Assembly (NCBI RefSeq): GCF_015235415.1
Contig: NZ_JADGLL010000006.1
Span: 44,959-108,958, forward strand
Direction of reading: 5' to 3'
Length of the DNA stretch: 64,000 nt
DNA from: Microbacterium paludicola
GTDB lineage: Bacteria > Actinomycetota > Actinomycetes > Actinomycetales > Microbacteriaceae
Below, piece after piece: positions 50,081-60,253 of the stretch. Within the stretch, counting starts at the first letter, position 1, and every line of letters starts with the position of its first letter. The notes beneath the pieces were generated by a model, which saw nothing but the letters and a program-made list of their open reading frames with translations, had not been told where the DNA came from and ran no database searches. Both the position numbers and the translations under genes were made by a program.

Positions 50081-52077
50081 GCGGTCTCCTTCTGGTTCTG
50101 AGCGGCAGCCACCGCGGCGCGCACGCCCTCGACGGCCCACGGGTTCTGCAGCGACGTGGTGTCTCCGAGCGGGTCGCCCTGCCACAGCTGCGCGAGCAGG
50201 CGGCGCAGGATCTTGCCCGAGCGCGTCTTCGGCAGCTCGGGGACGAACACGACGTGCTTCGGCTTCGCGACGGGGCCGATGTCGCGGGCGACCTGGGCGC
50301 GCAGCGCGTCCACGTCGACCGGCTCGCGGACGGCGACGAACGCCGCGACCGCCTGTCCGGTGAGCGGATCCGCGACGCCCGCGACGCCCGCCTCGCCGAC
50401 GGCCGGATGCGCGACGAGCGCCGACTCGATCTCGATGGTGGAGAGCCGATGGCCCGACACGTTCACGACGTCGTCGAGGCGGCCGAGGATCCAGATGTAG
50501 CCGTCCTCGTCCACCGTCGCGCCGTCACCCGCGACGTAGTAGCCGCCGTGCGGGCCCTTGCCCGCGTAGGGGGCCCAGTACGAGTCGCGGTAGCGCTCCG
50601 GGTTCCCCCACACGGTGCGGGCCATTCCCGGCCACGGGCGCCGCACGACGAGCGTGCCGGATCGCCCCGGTGAGACGGGCTCGCCGCTCTCGTCGACGAC
50701 CGCCGCGTCGATCCCGGGAAGCGGAACCGTCGCCGATCCGGGCTTCAGCGTGGTCGCGCCCGGCAGGGGCGCGATCATCGCGGCCCCGGTCTCCGACTGC
50801 CACCACGTGTCGACGACGGGAAGCTCGTCGCGGCCGTGGTTGCGGCGGAACCACACCCACGCCTCGGGGTTGATCGCCTCGCCGACGGTGCCGAGCAGGC
50901 GCAGGGTCGACAGGTCGTGGCCCTCGGGGATCCGCTCGCCCCACCAGGTCATGAAGGTCCGGATCAGCGTGGGCGCCGTGTAGTACACCGTCACGCCGTA
51001 GCGCTCGATGATCTCGAGGTGCCGCTCCTGCGTGGGGGTGTCGGGCGTTCCCTCGTAGATCACCTGGGTCAGGCCGTTCGACAGCGGGCCGTACAGCTCG
51101 TAGGTGTGCGCGGTGACCCAGGCGAGATCCGCTGTGCACCAGTGGACGTCATCCGGCTTCGCGTCGAAGTGCGCCCAGTGCGCCCAGCTCGCGTGCGTCA
51201 GGTAGCCGCCCGACGTGTGCACAAGGCCCTTCGGCTTCCCGGTCGTGCCGGAGGTGTAGATGATGAACAGCGGATGCTCGGCGTCGAACGCGACGGGCTC
51301 GTGCGTCTCGGGGGCGGTGTCGACCACGTCGTGCCACCACACGTCCCGCGCGTCCGTCCACGGCACGTCCTGGCCCGTGCGGCGCACGACGAGCACGTGC
51401 TCGAGGTGCGGCACGTCGGCGGCGGCTCTGTCGGCGGCCGATTTGACCTCCACGGCGCTGCCGCGGCGCCACTGTCCGTCGCTCGTGACGAGCAGCTTCG
51501 CGCCGGTGTCCTCGATCCGGAATCGCACCGCCTCGACCGAGAAGCCGCCGAACACCAGGGAGTGCACGGCACCGATCCGCGCACACGCGAGCGCGATGAC
51601 GACCGTCTCGATCAGGACGGGAAGGTAGACGACCACGCGGTCGCCCGGCTCGATGCCGAGCGACAGCAGGCCGTTCGCCGCCTGCGAGACGCGGCGCTGC
51701 AGGTCAGCGTAGGTCACGGCGACGCGGTCGCCGGGCTCGCCCTCGAAGTGAAGCGCGACCTTGTCGCCGCGGCCCGCCTCGACGTGGCGGTCGACGCAGT
51801 TGTAGGCGACGTTCAGGCGGCCGCCGACGAACCAATGCGCGGCGGGGACGCTCAGCTCCCCGTCCGCGCCGGGCTCCGGCGGCTGCCACTCGTGCGCGGT
51901 GTGCCAGGGCTCGGCCCAGTCGAGGCGCCGGGCGGCTTCCTCCCAGAACGCGACCGGATCGGCCGCCGCCCGGTCGTACGCCTCGGCGCCGACGTTCGCC
52001 TCGGCAGCGAGGCCTGCCGGCGCCGGGTAGGCGCGGGTCTCGGTGAGGCGGGCCTCGTCGATCACTGTCTCGCTCAC
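50077..52077 (-). CDS. acs: Acetyl-CoA synthetase
   Basis: AMP-forming enzyme that makes acetyl-CoA from acetate. The 666-residue protein has the adenylation P-loop YTSGTTGKPKG, the WWQSETG motif, GRLDDVVNVSGHRLST, and the regulatory acetylated lysine K622 in TRSGKILRR. GTG at 52077 overlaps the permease stop (GTGA). Finding acs inside a sulfur operon is unusual. It may supply acetyl-CoA for homoserine acetylation, or handle acetate released by MetY, which produces acetate with homocysteine; the second idea fits the adjacent metY. Confidence 0.93.
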   Translation of the reverse strand: MSETVIDEARLTETRAYPAPAGLAAEANVGAEAYDRAAADPVAFWEEAARRLDWAEPWHTAHEWQPPEPGADGELSVPAAHWFVGGRLNVAYNCVDRHVEAGRGDKVALHFEGEPGDRVAVTYADLQRRVSQAANGLLSLGIEPGDRVVVYLPVLIETVVIALACARIGAVHSLVFGGFSVEAVRFRIEDTGAKLLVTSDGQWRRGSAVEVKSAADRAAADVPHLEHVLVVRRTGQDVPWTDARDVWWHDVVDTAPETHEPVAFDAEHPLFIIYTSGTTGKPKGLVHTSGGYLTHASWAHWAHFDAKPDDVHWCTADLAWVTAHTYELYGPLSNGLTQVIYEGTPDTPTQERHLEIIERYGVTVYYTAPTLIRTFMTWWGERIPEGHDLSTLRLLGTVGEAINPEAWVWFRRNHGRDELPVVDTWWQSETGAAMIAPLPGATTLKPGSATVPLPGIDAAVVDESGEPVSPGRSGTLVVRRPWPGMARTVWGNPERYRDSYWAPYAGKGPHGGYYVAGDGATVDEDGYIWILGRLDDVVNVSGHRLSTIEIESALVAHPAVGEAGVAGVADPLTGQAVAAFVAVREPVDVDALRAQVARDIGPVAKPKHVVFVPELPKTRSGKILRRLLAQLWQGDPLGDTTSLQNPWAVEGVRAAVAAAQNQKETA

Positions 52078-52913
52078 AGCCACCTCCGCAGCACGGCGCG
52101 CTCGAACAGCACGAGCAGCGCATTTGTCAGGGTGCCCAGCAACGCGAGCAGCACGATCGCGAGCAGGATGCGGTCGACGCGTCCCGTCGTTCCCGAGTCG
52201 GACAGCAGCCAGCCGAGGCCCATCGAGGCGCCGAGCAGCTCGGCCGCGACGAGGAAGAGCCACGCCTGCGCCATCGCCAGCCGGAGTCCCGACACGAGCG
52301 AGGGGACCACGGCGGGAAGCTGGATCGTGCGCAGCAGCGACCAGCCGCGCAGGCCGAACGAGCGGCCGGCCTCGACGAGGTGCGGGTCGACGCGGCGCAG
52401 CGCCGCGGCGACGGTCGTGTAGACGGGGAAGAACGCGCCGATCGCGATGAGCGTGATCTTCGACTCCTCGCCGATGCGCAGCCACAGGATCAGCAGCGGC
52501 ACCCACGCGAGGGACGGCACGGCGCGCAGCGCGACGAGGGTCGGGCTGAGCAGGATGTCGCCGAGTCGCGACAGCCCCACGACCGAGGCGGCGGCCAGGC
52601 CGACGAGCGCCCCGGCGAGGAAGCCGATCACCACGCGCTGCGTCGAGATGGCGATGTGCAGGCCGAGCTCGCCGTTCTCGAGCAGCTGGCCGGCTGCCTG
52701 CACCACGGCGAACGGCCCGGGAAGGCGGTAGGCGGGCACCAGGCCACCGGCCGTGACCAGGTGCCAGACCAGGATGACCACGACGGGCAGCAGCAGGCCG
52801 CCGAGGATGCGGGTCGATCGCCGCGTCCAGAACGGGCGGGCTGCCGCGTCCGCGCGCGCCACGGCGGCGGGGGCGTCGCCGCCCACCGCCGCCGCGTTCG
52901 GCTGGGACGTCAC
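52074..52913 (-). CDS. Sulfonate-type ABC importer permease
   Basis: 279-residue permease of the SsuC/TauC/NitT group with about six membrane helices. Before the first helix it has a 35-residue Ala-rich tail. The coupling loop ITLIAIGAFFPVYTTVAAALRRVDPHLVEAGRSFG is seen in the second half. It overlaps the binding-protein gene by four bases. Substrate class (sulfonate, taurine, thiamine precursor or nitrate) cannot be read from the permease alone. Confidence 0.92.
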   Translation of the reverse strand: MTSQPNAAAVGGDAPAAVARADAAARPFWTRRSTRILGGLLLPVVVILVWHLVTAGGLVPAYRLPGPFAVVQAAGQLLENGELGLHIAISTQRVVIGFLAGALVGLAAASVVGLSRLGDILLSPTLVALRAVPSLAWVPLLILWLRIGEESKITLIAIGAFFPVYTTVAAALRRVDPHLVEAGRSFGLRGWSLLRTIQLPAVVPSLVSGLRLAMAQAWLFLVAAELLGASMGLGWLLSDSGTTGRVDRILLAIVLLALLGTLTNALLVLFERAVLRRWL

Positions 52914-53946
52914 TGGCCCGTTGCCTGCTTCGCGAAGCTGTCCTCGACGATCGAGTCGAGGGCGTCCGCGACGGCCTGCTCGCCGCCGGCGACGTCGCCG
53001 GAGTCGACGATCACCGGCGCGATCTTCTCGAGGACCGCGAGCTGGTCCTCACCGGGCACACCCGAGACATCCAGGTTCGAGCGCTCCTGGATGACGGTGG
53101 CGGCCACCTCCGGCGCGATGCCGGCGGCCTCCGCGAGCAGCGCCGCGGTCTCCTCCGGGTGCTCCAGGGCCCAGGCGCGAGCCTCCTCGTACGCGTCGAC
53201 GACGACCTGCGCCACGTCGCCGTGGTTGTCGATGAAGTCCTCGGTCGCGTTCAGGAACCCGTACGTGTTGAAGTCGACGTTCCGGTAGATGAGCTTCGCG
53301 CCCGACTCGACCTCGGCGGCCGCCATGATCGGGTCGAGGCCCGCCCACGCGTCGACCGAGCCGCCCTCGAGGGCCGCGCGGCCGTCGGCGTGCTGCAGGT
53401 TCTGCACCTCGACGTCGTCGACCGACAGGCCGGCCTCCTCGAGCGCCTGCAGCAGGAAGAAGTACGGGTCGGTGCCCTTCGTCGCGGCGATCGAGGCTCC
53501 CTCGAGCTGCTCGACCGAGGTGATGTCGCTGTCCGCGCCGACGACGATCGCCGACCACTCGGGCTGCGAGTAGATGTCGATGACCTTGATGGGCGAGCCG
53601 TTGGCGCGGGCGAACAGCGCGGCCGAGCCGGCCGTCGAGGCGACGTCCGCCGATCCGGAGCGCAGCAACTCGTTCGCCTTGTTCGATCCGGCCGACTGCA
53701 CCCACTCGACGGTGACGTCGTCGCCGAGCGCCTCCTCGATGAGGCCCTGGTCCTTCACGACAAGGCTGAGCGGGTTGTAGGTCGCCCAGTCGACGGTGAC
53801 CGTGTCGGTCGACCACTCGCCGGGGGCCTCGGCACCGGAGGCGTCCGCGGGAGCCGCGGCGTTCTCACCGGCGACGCATCCCGTGGCGAGCATCGCCATG
53901 GCGCCCGTGAGGAGGATCGCGGGGGCTGTGCGGCGGATGACGGTGC

Positions 53947-53950
<4 letters not shown>
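52910..53950 (-). CDS. Sulfonate-type ABC importer substrate-binding lipoprotein
   Basis: 346-residue NMT1/SsuA-type binding protein with a lipoprotein signal and lipobox ATGC (C25). The mature part starts TVDWATYNPLSLVVKDQGLIEEAL and has VEWVQSAGSNKANELLRSGSADVASTAGSA, pieces of the aliphatic-sulfonate group. Its place before metY suggests an organic sulfur compound as substrate. It overlaps both the ATPase and permease genes by four bases. Confidence 0.92.
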
Positions 53951-54936
<986 letters not shown>

Positions 54937-54980
54937 GAGCACAATGCTTGCGTTTCGTGTCTCGGCTCACGAATCCGGGT

Positions 54981-54990
54981 GCAATATTGC
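54981..54990. promoter_or_regulatory. Palindrome upstream of the sulfur operon
   Basis: GCAATATTGC is a perfect 10-base palindrome about 45 bases before the first gene of the sulfonate-type operon, in a locally AT-rich spot. A second weak inverted repeat, AGCA-CAA-TGCT, is at 54938-54948. They could be the binding site of a sulfur regulator. No regulator gene is adjacent. Confidence 0.35.
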
Positions 54991-55087
54991 GACACAGTCC
55001 GCCCATCCGGGCAGATCGGCGGTAGATGGGGTTCCGGCGGGTGTCACCCGCAGGCGCTCGATCGGCAGCTCATCGCCGAGCAGCGCC

Positions 55088-56458
55088 TCACGCGGCCCGC
55101 GGTGGTGGATCCCACATCCAGCGCAGCGGGGATCGGGATCGCAGCTCGACCGGTGGCCCGCCGGGCGGGCGGAGCACAAACGGTCCGAGCGCATCGCGGG
55201 TGATGCGATGCCCGCGGTGATGGAGGTTCATGTGATGGAACCGGCACAGCAGCACCCCGCGGCCCACGTCGGTGCGACCCTTGTGCGCGGACCATTCGTC
55301 GATGTGGTGCGCCTCGCAGTAGGAGGCCGGCATCCCGCACCCCGGCCAGGTGCATCCGCCGTCGCGCACCGCCAGGGCGATGCGCTGCTTCGGCGTGAAC
55401 AGCCGCTGCTCCCTGCCCACATCCAGCGGGTTCCCGCACGAGTCGACCGTGACCTCCCTCACCCCGGTGTCGCAGATCTGCTGCTCGACCGCCGGCGCGG
55501 GCAGCGGATGCCCGCCGTCCTCGGTGTGCCCGACCGGAGCGCCCTCCACGACGACGACCCGCACGCCGGGCTGCCGGGTGCCGAACACCTTCTCGGCGTC
55601 GGCGACAGCTCCGGCGCGCAGCACACCCAGGATCACGTCGTAGGCGAGCTGCTCGTTGGAGCGCGGATCCTCCACCAGCGCCTTTGCCCGCTCCCGTTCT
55701 GCGGAGTCGACGAACCGCGGACCTCCCCGCCGCGGACGCATCGCCGCGGCGATCACCGACCGCAGCAGGGCGGCGCCGTCATCGTCGAACGCGAAGGAGG
55801 CCCGCTGAACGCCGTCGACATCGGTCCACATCCGGAACGACCGGCGGTCGAACCGCGCCAGGAACCGCTCCTCCGCGCCCTCCGGGTCGAGCTCATCCCG
55901 CACGCTCTGCGCCGCGAGGCGCAGGTCCTCGACAGTGCGGTGCGGCACCTCGAGCAGCAGCTGCTCGCACGCGAGGCGCCAGACGTCCACCGCTCCCTCG
56001 GGCGGAGCCCCGAGCCCGCGGAGGATCGCGTCCATCTGCGCGGCGGTGCACGCTCCCTCCCGCAGCGCGCGATCCAGGCACTCGTGCCACGTCTCCACCG
56101 GCCCGGCGGCGTCGTCCGGCGAAGCATCGGCAACGCCCTCCAGCAGGGCCTGCCCAATCCGCACCTGCCGGGCCGCGTCCGCCTTCGACCCGCCCGACAG
56201 CTCCTGCACCATCTCGACCGCGTTGCGGTGCCCGCGCGATTGCGCCAGCCCGCCGTGCCCGTCCGCCGGCCGCGACCGCGACGCGGCGACGCCCGCCGCG
56301 ACGGCCTGGATCCCCTGACCGAAGCGCACGAGCTCCGCCCCGGCCCGCATCAGCGCGATCACAGCGTCGTCCGGAAGCGCCCTCACCGCGGCGGCGTCGG
56401 GAACCGTCGTCGACGTCACAGCGTCGACGCGGCCCTGCAGCTCGGTGAGGAAGTCCAT
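55088..56458 (-). CDS. DUF222 / HNH endonuclease-domain protein
   Basis: 456-residue protein combining an N-terminal DUF222 helical domain and a C-terminal HNH nuclease domain with CTWPGCGMPASYCEAHHIDEW and CRFHH (zinc-binding and catalytic histidines at about residues 375-420). ATG at 56458 is chosen; a TTG four codons earlier is possible. Such proteins are present in many copies per actinobacterial genome and their function is unknown. It lies alone between the sulfur operon and rpsA, with 151 non-coding bases on the operon side. Confidence 0.9.
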   Translation of the reverse strand: MDFLTELQGRVDAVTSTTVPDAAAVRALPDDAVIALMRAGAELVRFGQGIQAVAAGVAASRSRPADGHGGLAQSRGHRNAVEMVQELSGGSKADAARQVRIGQALLEGVADASPDDAAGPVETWHECLDRALREGACTAAQMDAILRGLGAPPEGAVDVWRLACEQLLLEVPHRTVEDLRLAAQSVRDELDPEGAEERFLARFDRRSFRMWTDVDGVQRASFAFDDDGAALLRSVIAAAMRPRRGGPRFVDSAERERAKALVEDPRSNEQLAYDVILGVLRAGAVADAEKVFGTRQPGVRVVVVEGAPVGHTEDGGHPLPAPAVEQQICDTGVREVTVDSCGNPLDVGREQRLFTPKQRIALAVRDGGCTWPGCGMPASYCEAHHIDEWSAHKGRTDVGRGVLLCRFHHMNLHHRGHRITRDALGPFVLRPPGGPPVELRSRSPLRWMWDPPPRAA

Positions 56459-56588
56459 GCCGCCATTCAAACGGCGACCACCGACATTCTCCCCGGTCAG
56501 CGCGTAGAACCGCTCATCCGCGGATAACCCCGCCCGACCCGATCCTGTGGACGAGAGGCCCGGGCTGCAGCCGCCCGCAGAACGAGAA

Positions 56589-56620
56589 ACGGGGCCGGAT
56601 CCCGAAGGATCCGACCCCGT
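56589..56620 (-). terminator. Terminator downstream of rpsA
   Basis: Stem arms 56589-56602 and 56607-56620 pair with one mismatch; the minus-strand loop is TTCG, the very stable tetraloop, followed by TTTCTCGTT. It starts 20 bases past the rpsA stop and is the clearest intrinsic-type terminator in the window. Confidence 0.85.
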
Positions 56621-56640
56621 GTCAGTCAGTCAGCTGAGGA

Positions 56641-58092
56641 TCAGCGACCGGCCAGCTTCTCGCGCAGAGCGGCGAGGGCCTCGTCGTCGGCAAGGGTGCC
56701 GGCGCCGGCCGACTCCGAGCTGAACGACTGGCCGGCGGCGAACTCGTCGCCCGCCTCTGCCTCGGCCTCGAGGGCCTTGGCGACCTGCGTCTTGTGCTGC
56801 TCCCAGCGAGCCTGAGCAGCGGCGTACTCCTGCTCCCACTTCTCGCGGGCCTCGTCGAAGCCCTCGAGCCACTGGTTGGTCTCGGGGTCGAAGCCCTCGG
56901 GGTACTTGTACTCGCCGTTCTCGTCGTACTCGGTGACCATGCCGTACAGCGCCGGGTCGAACTCGGTGCCGTTGGGGTCGACCATCTCGTTCGCCTGCTT
57001 GAGCGAGAGCGAGATGCGGCGACGGTCGAGGTCGATGTCGATGACGCGGACGAAGACCTCTTCGCCGACCGACACGACCTGCTCGGCGAGCTCGACGTGC
57101 TTGGCCGACAGCTCCGAGATGTGCACGAGGCCCTCGATGCCGTCCGCGACGCGGACGAACGCACCGAACGGAACGAGCTTGGTGACCTTGCCCGGCGTGA
57201 TCTGACCGATCGCGTGGGTGCGGGCGAAGACCTGCCACGGGTCCTCCTGCGTCGCCTTGAGCGACAGCGAGACGCGCTCGCGGTCGAGGTCGACCTCGAG
57301 GATCTCGACGGTGACCTCCTGGCCCACCTCGACGACCTCGGAGGCGTGCTCGATGTGCTTCCACGAGAGCTCGGAGACGTGCACGAGGCCGTCAACGCCG
57401 CCCAGGTCGACGAACGCACCGAAGTTGACGATCGACGAGACGACGCCCTTGCGGACCTGACCCTTGTGCAGGTTGTTCAGGAACTGCGTGCGCGTGGCCG
57501 ACTGCGTCTCCTCGAGGAGGGCGCGGCGCGACAGCACGACGTTGTTGCGGTTCTTGTCGAGCTCGAGGATCTTGGCCTCGATCTCCTGGCCGAGGTACGG
57601 CGTGAGGTCGCGGACGCGGCGCAGCTCGATGAGCGAGGCCGGCAGGAAGCCGCGGAGGCCGATGTCGACGATGAGGCCACCCTTGACGACCTCGATGACG
57701 GTGCCGGTGACGACCCCGTCGTTCTCCTTGATCTTCTCCACGTCGCCCCAGGCGCGCTCGTACTGCGCGCGCTTCTTCGACAGGATCAGACGGCCTTCCT
57801 TGTCCTCCTTCTGGAGAACGAGGGCCTCGACGACGTCGCCGACGCTGACGACCTCGTTGGGGTCGACGTCGTGCTTGATGGAGAGCTCGCGCGAGGGGAT
57901 GACGCCCTCGGTCTTGAAGCTCACGTCCAGCAGCACCTCGTCGCGGTCGATCTTGACGATCGTGCCCTCGATGATGTCGCCGTCGTTGAAGGACTTGAGG
58001 GTCTTCTCGACCGCGGCCAGGAAGTCCTCAGCAGAGCCGATGTCGTTGATCGCGACCTGCTTGGTGGCCGGGGCGGTCGTTGCGTTAGTCAT
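56641..58092 (-). CDS. rpsA: Ribosomal protein S1
   Basis: RNA-binding protein of the 30S subunit that helps messages bind and unfold. The 483-residue actinobacterial form has four S1 domains (about residues 35-105, 120-190, 205-275 and 290-360), with GGLIVDIGLRGFLPASL, FGAFVDLGGVDGLVHVSELS and FGAFVRVADGIEGLVHISELS, and an acidic C-terminal tail. ATG at 58092 has AAGGA about ten bases upstream. The open extension before it has no S1 similarity. It has a good terminator and a long upstream region of its own. Confidence 0.97.
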   Translation of the reverse strand: MTNATTAPATKQVAINDIGSAEDFLAAVEKTLKSFNDGDIIEGTIVKIDRDEVLLDVSFKTEGVIPSRELSIKHDVDPNEVVSVGDVVEALVLQKEDKEGRLILSKKRAQYERAWGDVEKIKENDGVVTGTVIEVVKGGLIVDIGLRGFLPASLIELRRVRDLTPYLGQEIEAKILELDKNRNNVVLSRRALLEETQSATRTQFLNNLHKGQVRKGVVSSIVNFGAFVDLGGVDGLVHVSELSWKHIEHASEVVEVGQEVTVEILEVDLDRERVSLSLKATQEDPWQVFARTHAIGQITPGKVTKLVPFGAFVRVADGIEGLVHISELSAKHVELAEQVVSVGEEVFVRVIDIDLDRRRISLSLKQANEMVDPNGTEFDPALYGMVTEYDENGEYKYPEGFDPETNQWLEGFDEAREKWEQEYAAAQARWEQHKTQVAKALEAEAEAGDEFAAGQSFSSESAGAGTLADDEALAALREKLAGR

Positions 58093-58395
58093 GTAGTGGG
58101 TTGTCCTTGTTGGAGGTTTTCTCGGGCCTTGGCTCGGTCTCACACCCCCGGATGTCCGGACGCGCGGGACCACGGTCGAGCCGCGGCAGTTGGATTGTGT
58201 TCGTACGTCTCGCGTGGGTCCGTCCCGGGACAGCCCGGACGACGCGCACACGCGTGACAGTCCAGGGTACCAGAATCGGGGGTCCGGATGCCGAACGCAT
58301 CGGCCTCTCGTCCACAGTCCCGCCGTCTGCGACTCTATCCCCGACAGCCGCCGGATCGCCCCACGCGCGAGCCTGCCCGTGCCTACCGTGGCGAC
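58093..58395. other. Divergent intergenic region, 303 bases
   Basis: It separates rpsA (minus) from the 375-residue gene (plus). The part near rpsA is its untranslated leader, with a ribosome site AAGGA about ten bases before ATG. TACCCT read on the minus strand near 58265 is a weak -10 candidate for rpsA. GTCCCGGGAC (palindrome, about 58227-58236) lies in the middle. No RNA gene or other coding sequence was recognised. Confidence 0.4.
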
Positions 58396-59523
58396 ATGTT
58401 CTCCTCACAGAGCTCACGCTTCTCCACCGTCGACGTCATCCCGGTCCACAGTCCGGATGACGCCTGGACATTCCGGATGCTGAGCCACGCCCCGATCCAC
58501 ACCGTTGCGCGGGCGATGCAGATGGTCACCGGTGGCGAAGACGAGTGGCTCGCGCTCAGTGAGTCCTGGACACCGCTCGCCGATCTGCGACGCGTCGGGT
58601 GGGGCTGGGAAGACGCGGGGCTTCACGTCGCCGAGCCCGCCGAAGGGCGATACCGGATCGTCGTGAGCGGCTCGGAGCCAGCCCACGTCGGCGACTCCGC
58701 CGTGCGCCTGCTGCGGTGCGGCCAGCCGTCCCGCCGTCCGGACGTCGCGTGGTGGGACGAGCCCACGCCCGTCGACCCGGCGCTGCTGCAGCACGACTTC
58801 GACATCGAGTTCGGGTTCGTGCCCCGCCTCGCCGATCCGTGGCACTCGGGCGCGGCACCCCTGGACTCGTCGCTCGCCGGCCTTTTCGCCCGCCTGCTCC
58901 CACCCGACCGCGTGGCGATGGAGTCGCATCTTCAGGAGCGCGGACTGCTGCGCCCCGAGCCCCTGCGACCAGCGGAGCTCAGCGCTCTCACCGCGGCTTT
59001 CGCGACCGCCCTGGACGCAGTCGGCGAGGGCCTGGCACAGGGCCCGGATGGGCGCCTGCCGGCCGGCTTCACCGAGGAACTCGCACACACGCTGGCCTGG
59101 GACCGAGCACCCGCTGCCGGATTGACGGACGCCGCGTGGCGCCTCCGACTGCTCCGCAGGCTGCAAGGACAGGTGCTCAGGACGAGAAGGGGTCGGTTCG
59201 CGGACAAGCGCAGCCGGCTGGACATCAGCACGGCCGTGGTCGAATTCAGCCAGCGCGACCGCTGGTACGCGTCGCCGATCCCGCCGGCGGCGACGCTCGC
59301 CCTGGTCGCCGTCGCGGACGGCGTGGGGACACACCTCGCGGAGGTCACCTCGCTGCTCTCGGCGCCGATCGCGGCGCTCGACCGAGACTGCGACGCGGCG
59401 ACGGAGGTGCTCGATCGGCTCGCGCTCCTGAGCGCTCCCGGCGCGTTCGGCGTGATCACGCCCGAGATCCGCCGCCTCGCGAATCACGTCGTCCTCCGCT
59501 CCCAGCGCACGTACTTGTACTGA
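58396..59523 (+). CDS. Hypothetical protein, possible relation to pRiA4b ORF3-like proteins
   Basis: 375-residue soluble protein that I cannot assign with confidence. ATG at 58396 is chosen because coding-like sequence starts there; the open extension is Arg/Pro-rich. The middle (about residues 215-275: GEGLAQGPDGRLPAGF, then LLRRLQGQVLRTRRGR) resembles the C-terminal winged part of IS1096-passenger/pRiA4b ORF3-like proteins, where a similar LPP...GLLRRR...LT.RGR pattern occurs. No membrane helix or signal. It stands just before vapBC and may share their mobile history. Confidence 0.65.
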   Translation: MFSSQSSRFSTVDVIPVHSPDDAWTFRMLSHAPIHTVARAMQMVTGGEDEWLALSESWTPLADLRRVGWGWEDAGLHVAEPAEGRYRIVVSGSEPAHVGDSAVRLLRCGQPSRRPDVAWWDEPTPVDPALLQHDFDIEFGFVPRLADPWHSGAAPLDSSLAGLFARLLPPDRVAMESHLQERGLLRPEPLRPAELSALTAAFATALDAVGEGLAQGPDGRLPAGFTEELAHTLAWDRAPAAGLTDAAWRLRLLRRLQGQVLRTRRGRFADKRSRLDISTAVVEFSQRDRWYASPIPPAATLALVAVADGVGTHLAEVTSLLSAPIAALDRDCDAATEVLDRLALLSAPGAFGVITPEIRRLANHVVLRSQRTYLY

Positions 59524-59542
59524 GCGGGAGTCGGCGATGTTC

Positions 59543-59548
59543 TACAAT
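59543..59548 (+). promoter_or_regulatory. -10 box for vapBC, leaderless start
   Basis: TACAAT is a near-consensus -10 box and ends seven bases before the ATG at 59556. Transcription would therefore begin at or next to that ATG, giving a leaderless message and favouring 59556 over the in-frame ATG at 59547. No clear -35 was found. Confidence 0.55.
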
Positions 59549-59555
59549 GAAGCAC

Positions 59556-59831
59556 ATGGAGCACATCGGCATCCGAGAGCTCAAGCAGAACGCGTCGGCC
59601 GTCGTCGCGCGCGTGGCAGCGGGTGAGACCGTGGTCGTCACCGACCGCCGAAGGCCGGTCGCGCAGCTCTCGCCACTGCCGCAGTCCCCGCTGGATCAGA
59701 TGAGAGCCGCCGGCTCGGTCCGCCCCGCGCGTCGTCCCTTCGCCGCCCTCTCCCTGCCCGGTGGCGACGTCGACCCCGACAGCACCGCGACGGCAGCGCT
59801 GATGGCGATGCGCGACGAAGAGCGGTACTGA
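59556..59831 (+). CDS. Antitoxin, Phd/YefM (VapB) type
   Basis: 91-residue antitoxin that binds DNA through its N-terminal half and neutralises the toxin with its C terminus. MEHIGIRELKQNASAVVARVAAGETVVVTDRRRPVA-type sequence at the start (in two overlapping pieces) is the Phd/YefM fold. ATG at 59547 is also in frame but lies inside the promoter. The toxin gene follows after four bases. The C-terminal ALMAMRDEERY should be the toxin-binding part. The antitoxin-toxin pair probably represses its own promoter. Confidence 0.88.
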   Translation: MEHIGIRELKQNASAVVARVAAGETVVVTDRRRPVAQLSPLPQSPLDQMRAAGSVRPARRPFAALSLPGGDVDPDSTATAALMAMRDEERY

Positions 59832-59835
59832 CGGG

Positions 59836-60231
59836 ATGGTGCACTACCTCGACACGTCCGCCTTGGTGAAGCTCGCGCGCCGCGAGGCGGAGAGCGATGC
59901 CCTGCTCGCATGGGGCAGATCGCAGGATGATCGCACCCTCATCAGCTCGGACCTCGCCCGCACCGAGCTGATGCGCTCGCTGCGCCGCGCGGATCCCGAC
60001 GCGACCCCGCAGGCACGCCTCGTGCTGGACAGCCTCGCGCTGATCGCGCTCACTCCGCAGATCCTGGACGCCGCCGGCCGCCTCGATCCGGTGTCACTGC
60101 GCAGCCTCGACGCGATCCACCTCGCGGCCGCGCTCGCGGTCGGGGATGAACTCGATGGGATCGTGACCTACGACGCCCGGCTCGCGGATGCCGCCCGCTC
60201 GGTCGGCGTCGCCGTCATCGCGCCGGCGTGA
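59836..60231 (+). CDS. vapC: VapC-family PIN-domain toxin
   Basis: 131-residue PIN ribonuclease. The four acidic active-site residues are D6 (YLDTSALVKL), E44 (RTELMRSL), D92 (LDAIHLAAAL) and D113 (TYDARLADAA), complete and correctly spaced, so the toxin should be active. VapC toxins cut specific tRNA or rRNA sites to stop translation. It is directly after its antitoxin and ends 22 bases from the convergent debranching-enzyme gene. Confidence 0.9.
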   Translation: MVHYLDTSALVKLARREAESDALLAWGRSQDDRTLISSDLARTELMRSLRRADPDATPQARLVLDSLALIALTPQILDAAGRLDPVSLRSLDAIHLAAALAVGDELDGIVTYDARLADAARSVGVAVIAPA

Positions 60232-60253
60232 CCTCGTCGGGTCCGGATGCCGG

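Noticed and set aside
54943..55010. Cysteine-containing leader peptide upstream of the sulfur operon
   Set aside because: Short frames with two cysteines exist but none has a good start, stop and Cys run; not convincing.
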